Below, in pieces: positions 1 through 5,947 of a stretch of DNA of 5,947 nt. Every line of letters starts with the position of its first letter. The first letter of the stretch is position 1. The translations under genes were made by a program, and so were the position numbers. Where the stretch lies: contig CALGIR010000028.1 of the NCBI GenBank assembly GCA_937915475.1, positions 1 to 5,947 of the forward strand. The letters are read 5' to 3'. The notes beneath the pieces were generated by a model, which made no database searches, had not been told where the DNA came from, and worked only from the letters and a program-made list of their open reading frames with translations. Source of the stretch: an uncultured Bacteroidales bacterium. GTDB taxonomy: Bacteria; Bacteroidota; Bacteroidia; Bacteroidales; Tenuifilaceae.

Positions 1-1693
1 AAAGATAATAGCACTTACGCGTACTGATAATCGTAAACTTAAAGATCTATGGGTGCTAAAATCACTCTCGAATCCTCGTCCAACTTTGGAAACTTATAAG
101 TACCACATGCCAGGCGAAAAGGATGCACCTGTTACAGAGATGTTGGTTTTTAATTTTGTTGATTCTCTCCCTGTGAAAATTAATGTTGATGCATTTCCTG
201 ATCAAACACTTTCAATACAATATGCCCCCGGGTTACAAAGGGAGCGCGACGAGGATTACGTTGCCCCCAAATTATTAGAAGATCAGACAGGAAGTTTTTA
301 CTTTACCCGTACTTCACGTGATTTAAAACGAATAGATATTTGCCTAGCCAATCCAAAGACAGGTGAGGCAAAAGCCGTAATTGAGGAACGTTTGAATACC
401 TACGTCGAAACTCGTCCTTTGGGTGTAGTAAATAGTGGTAGAGAACTTATTCATTGGTCGGAGCGCGATGGTTGGGCACATTTCTATCTATACGATGGAC
501 TGGGAAATATGAAGAACCAAATTACATCTGGCCCATTTCATTCCGAAAAGATTGTTAATATTGATGATAAAGCCCGAGTTCTATACTTTACAGCACATGG
601 TGTACAACCCAATGAGGATCCATACTACGAGCATTTTTATAAAGTAAACTTCGATGGTAGCGGTTTAACGTTACTCAATAAGGGCAACTTCGATCATAGC
701 GTGTCGATGGATGATGAGAACAAGTTTTTTGTCAACAATTTTTCAAGAGTGAACACAGCGCCCAAAGCGGAACTAAAGGATAACAGAGGCAATAAAATTA
801 TGGACTTGGAGGAGGCTGATTTGAGTTTGCTGTTTGCTGCAGGGTATAAGTTCCCCGAGCCATTTAAAGTAAAGGCCGATGATGGAATTACCGATTTGTA
901 TGGAGTGATGTATAAGCCTTTCGATTTTGACTCAACAATGGCTTACCCCATTATTCAGTACGTTTACCCTGGTCCCCAAACCGAAGCGGTAAACAAGTCA
1001 TTCTCTGCCCGAATGGATAGAACCGATAGGCTAGCCCAAATGGGTTTTATTGTTATAACCGTTGGCAATAGGGGAGGACATCCCGACAGATCGAAGTGGT
1101 ACCATAACTATGGATACGCAAATTTACGCAACTATGGATTGGCAGATAAAAAGGCCAGCATTGAGCAACTTGCCAGTAGGCATAAGTTTATCGATATTAA
1201 TAAAGTAGGGATTCATGGCCATTCAGGAGGCGGTTTTATGTCAACAGCAGCATTGCTTGTTTACCCCGATTTCTTTAAGGTGGCCGTATCCAATGCAGGT
1301 AACCATGAGAACAACATCTACAATCGTTGGTGGAGTGAGAAGCACCATGGTGTAAAGGAGGTTACGGATACAACGGGTAAGACTACTTTTGAGTACAGTA
1401 TCGATAAAAACTCCGATTTAGCCAAGAATTTAAAGGGTAAACTTTTGCTTACAACGGGCGAAATTGACAATAATGTTCACCCTGGAAATACAATTCGTAT
1501 GGCCAATGCACTTATTAAGGCAAATAAACGATTCGATTTCTTCATGTTCCCTAGTCAGCGTCATGGGTATGGTGATATGTTTGAGTACCATTTCTGGCTA
1601 ACTGCCGATTACTTCTCAAAACATCTGATAGGCGACTACTCTAACGATGTTGACATTATGCAGATGAACAGAGATATTGAGTTGAAGAGGTAA
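1..1693 (+). CDS. S9 family serine peptidase (dipeptidyl-peptidase IV-like), 5' partial
   Basis: This gene encodes a serine peptidase of the prolyl oligopeptidase/DPP IV clan, a family that in Bacteroidota is usually exported and releases dipeptides or cleaves oligopeptides in the periplasm. The frame is open from base 2 to the TAA at 1691-1693. A GTG at 53 is a possible start, but the 17 codons before it read as normal family sequence (KLKDLWV), so the true start lies left of the window. The visible part is about 563 residues; family members usually exceed 700. Numbering from the GTG, residues 1 to about 260 are the end of the beta-propeller and the rest is the alpha/beta-hydrolase domain. 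The catalytic triad is complete: Ser391 in GHSGGG (codon 1223), Asp472 in GEIDNNVHP (codon 1466) and His504 in QRHGYGD (codon 1562). Tyr305 in VYPGP fits the oxyanion-hole tyrosine. The Glu motif that binds substrate amino termini, and any signal peptide, would be upstream, so exact specificity is undecided. Confidence 0.93.
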   Translation, partial: KIIALTRTDNRKLKDLWVLKSLSNPRPTLETYKYHMPGEKDAPVTEMLVFNFVDSLPVKINVDAFPDQTLSIQYAPGLQRERDEDYVAPKLLEDQTGSFYFTRTSRDLKRIDICLANPKTGEAKAVIEERLNTYVETRPLGVVNSGRELIHWSERDGWAHFYLYDGLGNMKNQITSGPFHSEKIVNIDDKARVLYFTAHGVQPNEDPYYEHFYKVNFDGSGLTLLNKGNFDHSVSMDDENKFFVNNFSRVNTAPKAELKDNRGNKIMDLEEADLSLLFAAGYKFPEPFKVKADDGITDLYGVMYKPFDFDSTMAYPIIQYVYPGPQTEAVNKSFSARMDRTDRLAQMGFIVITVGNRGGHPDRSKWYHNYGYANLRNYGLADKKASIEQLASRHKFIDINKVGIHGHSGGGFMSTAALLVYPDFFKVAVSNAGNHENNIYNRWWSEKHHGVKEVTDTTGKTTFEYSIDKNSDLAKNLKGKLLLTTGEIDNNVHPGNTIRMANALIKANKRFDFFMFPSQRHGYGDMFEYHFWLTADYFSKHLIGDYSNDVDIMQMNRDIELKR

Positions 1694-1712
1694 GCAAATA
1701 CAATGTTTAATT

Positions 1713-1752
1713 AAAAAAGGCTACTCAAAATAAAAAAGAGTGGCCTTTTTGC
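1713..1752 (+). terminator. Intrinsic terminator of the peptidase gene, probably bidirectional
   Basis: A 13-bp stem pairs 1714-1726 with 1738-1750, with one G-U pair and an 11-nt A-rich loop. It ends in a run of five T on the plus strand. It starts 20 nt after the peptidase stop codon. The left arm begins with six A, so the minus-strand transcript would also end in a U run after the same hairpin. The site could therefore stop transcription arriving from the convergent response-regulator operon, whose stop codon is about 255 nt away. Confidence 0.85.
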
Positions 1753-2006
1753 TTTTAACCAAATAATATCAACTCACATAAGGTTCTGAACCTAGAAAAA
1801 TATTAACTATCAAGATTAGTATAATTCTTATAGATGAAACTTTTTTGAACTAATCTTACAACTGTACTTTCCTGAAATAGGTTGAAAAAAAATTAGTCAA
1901 CTTAATAACAGGAAAGATGGAAGAAAAAAATCACCCTGCCGAAAAAGGCGTTTTGAACAGTAACCTAAGGTTTTCTGAACCGATTAAATCCATTTTCTGC
2001 ACATCC
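1753..2006. other. Convergent intergenic region without a recognised gene
   Basis: This AT-rich stretch lies between the peptidase terminator and the end of the response-regulator gene. It contains an exact palindrome with a one-base centre at 1781-1793 (6-bp arms, AGGTTC/GAACCT), an interrupted relative of it at 1967-1981, and a 9-bp inverted repeat at 1812-1820 and 1849-1857 with a 28-nt spacer. A plus-strand open frame from 1917 runs into the antisense of the regulator's DNA-binding domain and is taken as a shadow. I see no second strong terminator close to the regulator's stop codon; a weak GCC/GGC hairpin at 1938-1949 followed by T's on the minus strand is the nearest candidate. Confidence 0.6.
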
Positions 2007-2693
2007 CTAAACCCACTCCACTATCCCTTGTTTCACTGCATACTTTATCAGCTCAGCAGTGTTGTTGAATCCGAGTTTTCGCAAAATATTATTTCGGTGG
2101 GTTTCTATGGTGCGGTGGCTCACATTTAGCTTATCGCCCACTTCTTTAGCAGAATACCCGTCACATAAGTGTTGTATGACTTCGATTTCTCGAGGAGTAA
2201 ATAGGTTTTTTTTACTTGAAGCGAATAGTCTTTTTTTTGGTGTTATGCCTGTTTTTTCCAGATAAACATCGTACATAATTTTTGCTACACTTTGTCCGTA
2301 GTAGTGGTTTTCTGAAATTACGGTGCGAATTGCTTTTTCTATATCGGTCATTTGTGCCATTTTACTCAAATAGCCCTCCACATCTATCTCAAGTAGTTCG
2401 CTAACCGTTTCTGCCGAAACTTCCGAAGACAGCATAATAATTTTGATTTGCGGGTATTCATTTTTTAGGCGGCGGGCAATGGCAATACCGCTTTCGTCGG
2501 GCAGGCAGATGTCCAGTATCACCAGGTCGGGTATGCTCTTTTGCTGAAGCATTAGCGTAAACTCACTGCTTGAACCACATTCGCCGATAATATTTAGTTG
2601 GGCATCCATTGCAGTAATGGTGGAGCGCAGACCCATGCGATACAGTGCATGGTCATCAACCAGAACAATGCGGGTTGGAGGCAATGGAATCAT
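2007..2693 (-). CDS. LuxR/NarL-family DNA-binding response regulator
   Basis: This is a cytoplasmic transcription regulator of 228 residues, a normal length for the NarL/FixJ family. Residues 8-125 form the receiver domain: acidic pair Asp13-Asp14 in LVDDH, phospho-acceptor Asp61 in VILDICLP, switch Ser89 and conserved Lys111 in GYLSK. All the residues needed for phosphorylation are present. A linker at about 140-162 leads to a LuxR-type helix-turn-helix at 163-226, with the usual LFTPREIEVIQHL start and the recognition-helix pattern VSHRTIETHRNNILRKLG. The ATG at 2693 overlaps the TGA of the upstream histidine kinase gene as ATGA, which indicates translational coupling and fixes the start. 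The adjacent kinase is the obvious phosphate donor. Target genes cannot be read from the window. Confidence 0.95.
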   Translation of the reverse strand: MIPLPPTRIVLVDDHALYRMGLRSTITAMDAQLNIIGECGSSSEFTLMLQQKSIPDLVILDICLPDESGIAIARRLKNEYPQIKIIMLSSEVSAETVSELLEIDVEGYLSKMAQMTDIEKAIRTVISENHYYGQSVAKIMYDVYLEKTGITPKKRLFASSKKNLFTPREIEVIQHLCDGYSAKEVGDKLNVSHRTIETHRNNILRKLGFNNTAELIKYAVKQGIVEWV

Positions 2694-4540
2694 ACGTTTT
2701 GCAGGTTAAATGAGAACGTTGTTTTATTTTTGTGGCTATCTATTTCAAGTTGGCTGTTGTTCTTTTCGAGCAGTTCTTTACATATAATCAAACCTAGGCC
2801 ACTACCTTTTTCTCCGTGCGTGCCGTCTCTCGATGTGGTTTTTCCATCCACCAGGAGTTCCTCTATCTGCTCCTGCGGCATGTCCACGCCCTTATCGCTT
2901 ATCGAAAAACGCGTAAAATTGTCGTGACTGGAGAGAGCCACACGAATAATCCCATTGGGTTCTGAGAACTTTACTGCATTGTTAAGCAGGTTGCGCACAA
3001 TGGTATTTATCATTTGACGGTCGGCTTGCACTAGGCATTTTTCAGGCAAATCGGAAATGAATTGTAAGCCTTTGTTTCTAGCCGATACAGCATACAATTC
3101 TAGGTTTTTGGCAATGGTTTCACAAAAATTAAATGGTATGGGGTTGTAGGCCATTTTACCTGTTTGCATGTTCGCCCAATTCAATAAGTTTTGCAATAAC
3201 GCTAACTGCGATTCTGTAGCATGGTTGAAAGCCTTCAGCATCGTTAATGTTTCCGTATCATATTTGTCGGCTTGCTGAATCATGGTGTCTATAGCTACCT
3301 TTTGTGCCATAGCGGGGCTTTTTAAATCGTGTGATATGATGGAGAAGAGTTTATCTTTGGTTTCGTTCAGCTCTTTAAGTTTTCTGTTCTTTGCGCGGCT
3401 TCTTCTTCGATTGATAACAAGCATAACAACAAGAGTTGTGAGCAACAGTAAAATAACAGCAAGAAAAGTTTGTTGCTGATGCAAGGTTTTCAACCTCTGT
3501 TTATATAACGCCAATTTAGATTCGCTTTCCTTGCTTTTATATCGAATTTCAAACTCCTGTGTTTTTACCAGCATTTGCTGGTTCATCAGTGTATCGGCCA
3601 GACTCTGCGATTTTTTAAGATATTCATATGCCGACTTATAATCTCCAGCCTCTAGGTAGGCATCACTTGCTTTATGCAAAACTTCTTGCCTTACCCTTTC
3701 ATAACCTGTTTCTAAGGAAAGTTTTTCAGCCTGAATAAACATTTCATTCGCTTTCTCTATTTCCCCTGTTTTAGAAAACAGTACCCCCAGGTGCATGTAA
3801 CACAGTGCAATAATCTCGTTATCGCCAATTTTCTCAGCAATATCCAATGCTTCGTTTAAAGGTCCAAAAACCTCCTTTAGTTGATTTTGTTCCAGATGAT
3901 TGGTTGCAATATTCATCATGCAGTTGCACATAGAAGCGCTGTCGGCAAGTTCACGTTGCATTTTCAGTGCTTTGTTATAGTAGGCAAACGCTTGTTGTGG
4001 CTGCTGCTGTTTTTGGTAAATATTTGCAATATTGTTGTAGGCAATAGAAATTCCTTCTTTATTTTTAAGTTTTTCAGCTGCATTAAGCGCTTGTTGGTAG
4101 AAGTAAAGCGCTTTGTCCCATTCTTGTTGAAAAAAGCACACCATTCCCGTTTGCATCAAGGTACGAGCCCGCAAAACTTCGTTTGGATGTTGTTCCGTAT
4201 GCTTTAAGGTTTCGTCTAATGCTGTAATGGCGTTGTCGTAATCGCCTGCATACGTTGCCATCACGGAATATCGGTATAGTAATGACGAAAGCTTATCTTC
4301 CTTATTTTCCGATTTGCGGCATAGTGTTACAGCTTGCTGATAGGCTTCAGCAGCTTCGGCAGCTTGATAGATGTTTTCGAACTCTGAACCCAACAACTCA
4401 TAGCATGTTAATCTTTCAGCATCAGTAAGTTTAGAATTCTGGAGTACACTATTTAGAGAATCAATACGTGTTTCCGATGCAGGCGAAACAGAAAACCATA
4501 GCAGTAACCATAACAGTAAACAGGGAAATGTCTGATTCAT
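2690..4540 (-). CDS. TPR-containing membrane sensor histidine kinase
   Basis: This 616-residue protein is the sensor of a two-component system. Residues 1 to about 21 are a hydrophobic signal peptide. About seven tetratricopeptide repeats follow (roughly 40-315; clear ones at 124-157, 162-197 and 242-277) and should lie in the periplasm. A charged coiled-coil-like stretch (about 320-356) precedes one membrane helix (about 359-376), then an arginine-rich inner boundary. The cytoplasmic kinase has phospho-acceptor His404 in SHDLKSP, an N box with Asn517 and Asn521 (NLLNNAVKF), a G1 box at 549-553 and a G2 box at 579-583 (GSGLG). The G1 box reads DKGVD instead of DxGxG, an unusual change discussed in the findings. 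It is the first gene of an operon with the response regulator, overlapping it by 4 nt. The ATG at 4540 is followed directly by the signal peptide; there is no Shine-Dalgarno site, as is usual in Bacteroidota. The ligand is unknown. Confidence 0.95.
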   Translation of the reverse strand: MNQTFPCLLLWLLLWFSVSPASETRIDSLNSVLQNSKLTDAERLTCYELLGSEFENIYQAAEAAEAYQQAVTLCRKSENKEDKLSSLLYRYSVMATYAGDYDNAITALDETLKHTEQHPNEVLRARTLMQTGMVCFFQQEWDKALYFYQQALNAAEKLKNKEGISIAYNNIANIYQKQQQPQQAFAYYNKALKMQRELADSASMCNCMMNIATNHLEQNQLKEVFGPLNEALDIAEKIGDNEIIALCYMHLGVLFSKTGEIEKANEMFIQAEKLSLETGYERVRQEVLHKASDAYLEAGDYKSAYEYLKKSQSLADTLMNQQMLVKTQEFEIRYKSKESESKLALYKQRLKTLHQQQTFLAVILLLLTTLVVMLVINRRRSRAKNRKLKELNETKDKLFSIISHDLKSPAMAQKVAIDTMIQQADKYDTETLTMLKAFNHATESQLALLQNLLNWANMQTGKMAYNPIPFNFCETIAKNLELYAVSARNKGLQFISDLPEKCLVQADRQMINTIVRNLLNNAVKFSEPNGIIRVALSSHDNFTRFSISDKGVDMPQEQIEELLVDGKTTSRDGTHGEKGSGLGLIICKELLEKNNSQLEIDSHKNKTTFSFNLQNV

Positions 4541-4651
4541 AAAAAAATATATTACAGTGCAAGATGATTAAATATCTAAGGTAAATATGCCAATAAATAC
4601 TCTATAAATAAAACAAAACAGTGCATTTTGGTAGACAAGATTTCAAAATCA

Positions 4652-4663
4652 ACAATATATTGT
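4652..4663. repeat. 12-bp perfect palindrome, possible operator
   Basis: The sequence ACAATATATTGT is an exact dyad about 112 nt upstream of the kinase start codon, on the side where its promoter should be. It could be an operator for a dimeric regulator, including autoregulation by the NarL-type regulator. It is AT-rich and short, so chance is a serious alternative. Confidence 0.25.
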
Positions 4664-4782
4664 CATTAATTGACGGAGCAGCATTATTATGATAAAAAAA
4701 TATCACTTCCCTTCTTGTCTGTTCAATTAGCTCATGAGTAGCGGATTTAGTTCGCAGAATCGTCATTCCTTTCACTTTTCTT

Positions 4783-4799
4783 ATTCGAATCTACGTAGA
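4783..4799. repeat. Two abutting palindromes upstream of the rightward promoter
   Basis: ATTCGAAT (4783-4790) and TCTACGTAGA (4790-4799) are both exact dyads and share one base. They lie about 55-70 nt upstream of the predicted -7 element, a position suited to an activator site. No known binding motif was recognised. Confidence 0.25.
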
Positions 4800-4830
4800 A
4801 ATACTTAAAGAGATAACGTATAAAATCGTA

Positions 4831-4861
4831 TTGATTCTCGGTTCTATTCATTTTATTTTTG
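4831..4861 (+). promoter_or_regulatory. Bacteroidota-type sigma-ABfr promoter
   Basis: The -7 element TATTTTTG at 4854-4861 matches the TAnnTTTG consensus of Bacteroidota housekeeping sigma factor promoters at every fixed position. A TTG at 4831-4833 lies 20 nt upstream, within the usual spacing for the -33 element. Transcription would start near 4866-4868, giving a short leader of under 20 nt before the ATG at 4884. This promoter would drive the small ORF and the TPR gene together. Confidence 0.6.
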
Positions 4862-4883
4862 ACTAGTGTAAGATAAACATGAA

Positions 4884-5063
4884 ATGAATTCCGACAAATC
4901 GAAAAAAGAGCTCATTCTGCAACAACTCAAATGTCTCAGTGCAAGATATGATGAGTTGCTGGATAACTTTAGTGAAATGGAGTACCCAGTAGAGGAGCCA
5001 ACGGAACACAAACGTTCATGGACTACTTTCTTTAGAAAGGTCTGTAAAAAAACGCTAAAATAA
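4884..5063 (+). CDS. Hypothetical 59-residue small protein
   Basis: I do not recognise this protein. The ATG at 4884 is the only reasonable start, because an in-frame TAA lies at 4869-4871, and it ends at the TAA at 5061-5063. The product is soluble-looking and highly charged. Residues 1 to about 32 (MNSDKSKKELILQQLKCLSA onward) should form a helix or short coiled coil. A Pro/Glu-rich acidic linker (33-41) follows, then a basic aromatic tail containing WTTFFRKVCKKTLK, possibly an amphipathic helix that touches membrane or partner. There is no signal peptide or membrane segment. A good promoter sits just upstream and the TPR gene starts 9 nt after its stop, so the two are probably co-transcribed. 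The antisense frame over the same bases gives a Ser-rich, implausible protein. A chance ORF remains possible. Confidence 0.6.
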   Translation: MNSDKSKKELILQQLKCLSARYDELLDNFSEMEYPVEEPTEHKRSWTTFFRKVCKKTLK

Positions 5064-5072
5064 AACACTCAA

Positions 5073-5947
5073 ATGAAGAATCAGTTTATTAAGTTCGTAG
5101 GTATAGCTACTCTAAAACTTGTTGTTCTGTTTGTTGTGATTACAATGCTGAATCAGTGCGCCCCGCCAGAGTATCAAATGGCGGATGAGACAGAATGTCG
5201 GAAAGAGCTATCAGCAAAAATTTATAAAATCCGAGATGAGGATTCCCTCCAGATTGTCTTACAACAGTTTGTAGAAGAGGGGAGTGATATCGGCAAAATG
5301 ATTTGCTATAAGCAATTAGGGTCTCGTCAGCGCGTGAGTGCCCGTTTTTCCGATGCCATCAGCAGCCATCAGCAAGGTCTTGAAATAGCGTTAAAACTGA
5401 ATGACACCATCGAGATAGTGCAGGCGATGAACAACCTTGGCACCAACTTCCGACGTATAGGGGCGCATAATGAAGCCTCTCAATACCATTATCAGGCACT
5501 TCATTATGCCGAAACTTGGTCGGGTTTACATACGCCTGTGGGTACTAAAAACCGTGTAGTATCTTTAAACGGAATCGGGAACATTAGTCTCATGCTTGGC
5601 TACTACAACGATGCTGAAGAACACTTCCGCAAAGCACTGAAGGATGAAATTGCGCTGAAAAGTCTGATAGGACAGGCAATTAATTATGCCAACCTGGGCG
5701 CTATTTTCGAAAAACGCCAGCAATACGACTCGGCATACGTCTACTTTCATAAATCGCTGGAACAAAATAAAATCGCCAAATCGGAAATAGGAATCGGCTT
5801 ATGCTTGATACACCTCGGCGAATTATATGAAAAGGAACAAAAGTACGAGTTAGCAAAAGCCGAATATCAAAAAGCGTACGAGCTGATGACCCAGATTTCC
5901 GACAAATGGCATTGGCTAACTCGTACTTTTGTTCCTTTTCATATAAT
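5073..5947 (+). CDS. Membrane-anchored or lipoprotein TPR protein, 3' partial; sensor-like
   Basis: The frame is open from the ATG at 5073 to the window edge (291 codons). Residues 1-7 are basic, 8-26 are hydrophobic, and Cys29 follows in MLNQC, which resembles a lipobox but has an unusual Asn-Gln before the Cys. The protein is thus a lipoprotein or has an uncleaved anchor, with the rest outside the cytoplasm. Tetratricopeptide repeats cover about 82-110, 114-147, 161-194, 200-234 and 240-273, with typical spacing (LGAIFEKRQQYDSAYVYFHK, LGELYEKEQKYELAKAEY). Similar TPR N-termini in Bacteroidota often precede a histidine kinase or HTH output domain, so this is probably the sensing half of a signalling protein; the output part lies outside. 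Sequence from about residue 282 on (after WHW) derives from an inverted copy of 5822-5854 and is probably not the real protein. It lies 9 nt after the small ORF and is divergent from the TPR kinase. Confidence 0.82.
   Translation, partial: MKNQFIKFVGIATLKLVVLFVVITMLNQCAPPEYQMADETECRKELSAKIYKIRDEDSLQIVLQQFVEEGSDIGKMICYKQLGSRQRVSARFSDAISSHQQGLEIALKLNDTIEIVQAMNNLGTNFRRIGAHNEASQYHYQALHYAETWSGLHTPVGTKNRVVSLNGIGNISLMLGYYNDAEEHFRKALKDEIALKSLIGQAINYANLGAIFEKRQQYDSAYVYFHKSLEQNKIAKSEIGIGLCLIHLGELYEKEQKYELAKAEYQKAYELMTQISDKWHWLTRTFVPFHI
5822..5854 (+). repeat. Left arm of a 33-bp perfect inverted repeat
   Basis: This segment lies inside the TPR gene and encodes the repeat around YEKEQKYELA (residues 251-261). 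Its exact reverse complement forms the last 33 bases of the window. It reads as ordinary TPR coding sequence, so this arm is the original copy. Confidence 0.95.
5915..5947 (-). repeat. Right arm of the 33-bp inverted repeat, probable fold-back artefact
   Basis: The last 33 bases are an exact reverse complement of 5822-5854, with a 60-nt spacer between the arms. Identity ends abruptly at the inner side (5914 against 5855) but runs to the final base on the outer side, as expected if the inverted copy continues past the edge or the contig was cut there. In the TPR frame it encodes RTFVPFHI, which does not fit a TPR. Chimera formation by template switching at a short shared sequence near GCTAAC, or an assembly-graph overlap, explains it best. 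Confidence 0.9.

Larger units (their letters stand above)
4541..4883. other. Divergent intergenic region between two TPR sensor genes
   Basis: This 343-nt AT-rich region should hold the promoters of the kinase-regulator operon (leftward) and of the small ORF plus TPR gene (rightward). The rightward promoter is clear. I could not find a TAnnTTTG element for the leftward one, so that promoter remains unplaced. Small palindromes at 4652-4663 (12 bp), 4783-4790 (8 bp) and 4790-4799 (10 bp) are possible operator sites. No further gene is supported here. Confidence 0.6.

Noticed and set aside
53..55. GTG as the true start of the S9 peptidase
   Set aside because: The frame stays open upstream to the window edge and encodes family-like sequence, and starting here would remove most of the beta-propeller.
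1917..2129. Plus-strand open frame of 70 codons with a purine-rich stretch (GGAAAG) before its ATG
   Set aside because: The purine stretch is only one base from the ATG, too close for a ribosome binding site. The second half of the frame is antisense to the conserved LuxR helix-turn-helix, and the product resembles no protein.
2598..4207. Several plus-strand open frames within the kinase and regulator genes
   Set aside because: They are shadows of strongly supported minus-strand genes with full domain motifs; their own products are Cys/Phe/Ser-rich and featureless.
4555..4947. An 11-bp direct repeat CAGTGCAAGAT at 4555-4565 and 4937-4947
   Set aside because: One copy is intergenic and the other is inside the small ORF, with no similarity in the flanks; coincidence is likely.
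4853..5068. Minus-strand open frame of 71 codons
   Set aside because: It is antisense to the 59-residue ORF, gives a Ser- and Leu-rich product without domain features, and would start inside the next gene's leader. The plus-strand frame has a better promoter, context and composition.
5565..5765. Minus-strand open frame of 66 codons
   Set aside because: It is antisense to clear TPR coding sequence in the plus-strand gene.
5822..5947. The terminal inverted repeat as a transcription terminator, invertible switch or mobile-element end
   Set aside because: It lies inside an open coding frame, has no T-run, no flanking target duplication and no recombinase nearby, and the right arm is simply antisense TPR coding sequence.

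Overview
The window looks like a piece of a Bacteroidota chromosome, most likely order Bacteroidales or Marinilabiliales. The grounds are a moderately AT-rich base composition, genes without Shine-Dalgarno sites, a promoter of the Bacteroidota type (TTG, 20 nt, TAnnTTTG), a TPR-containing sensor histidine kinase paired with a LuxR-type response regulator, and an S9 peptidase of the form common in that phylum. The genus cannot be read from the sequence.

Layout from left to right. (1) Positions 1-1693, plus strand: the C-terminal two thirds or so of an S9 (dipeptidyl-peptidase IV / prolyl oligopeptidase type) serine peptidase whose 5' end lies outside the window. A strong hairpin terminator follows at 1713-1752. 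(2) Positions 1694-2006: a convergent intergenic stretch holding that terminator and a few small palindromes. (3) Positions 2007-4540, minus strand: a two-gene signalling operon. A secreted-TPR/membrane/histidine-kinase protein comes first and overlaps a NarL/FixJ-family response regulator by 4 nt (ATGA). (4) Positions 4541-4883: a divergent intergenic region with a good Bacteroidota promoter facing right. (5) Positions 4884-5063, plus strand: an unrecognised 59-residue ORF. After 9 nt comes (6) a membrane-anchored or lipoprotein TPR protein, 5073 to beyond the right edge, probably the sensor part of a second signalling protein.

The kinase and regulator most likely form a cognate two-component system: periplasmic TPRs receive a signal, His404 is phosphorylated, and the phosphate moves to Asp61 of the regulator. 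The divergent TPR gene may be a second, related sensor, or a partner of this system. The peptidase converges on the operon and has its own terminator, so no functional link to the signalling genes is shown.

The most striking anomaly is at the right edge. The last 33 bases are an exact reverse complement of 5822-5854, inside the TPR gene. This interrupts the TPR protein and looks like a fold-back chimera or contig-end artefact rather than biology, so sequence after about 5914 should not be trusted. The second anomaly is the kinase's G1 ATP-binding box, which reads DKGVD where DxGxG is expected. I found no mobile element, RNA gene, CRISPR array or defence system, and no convincing case for an entirely new system. 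The 59-residue ORF next to the TPR sensor is the best candidate for something undescribed.
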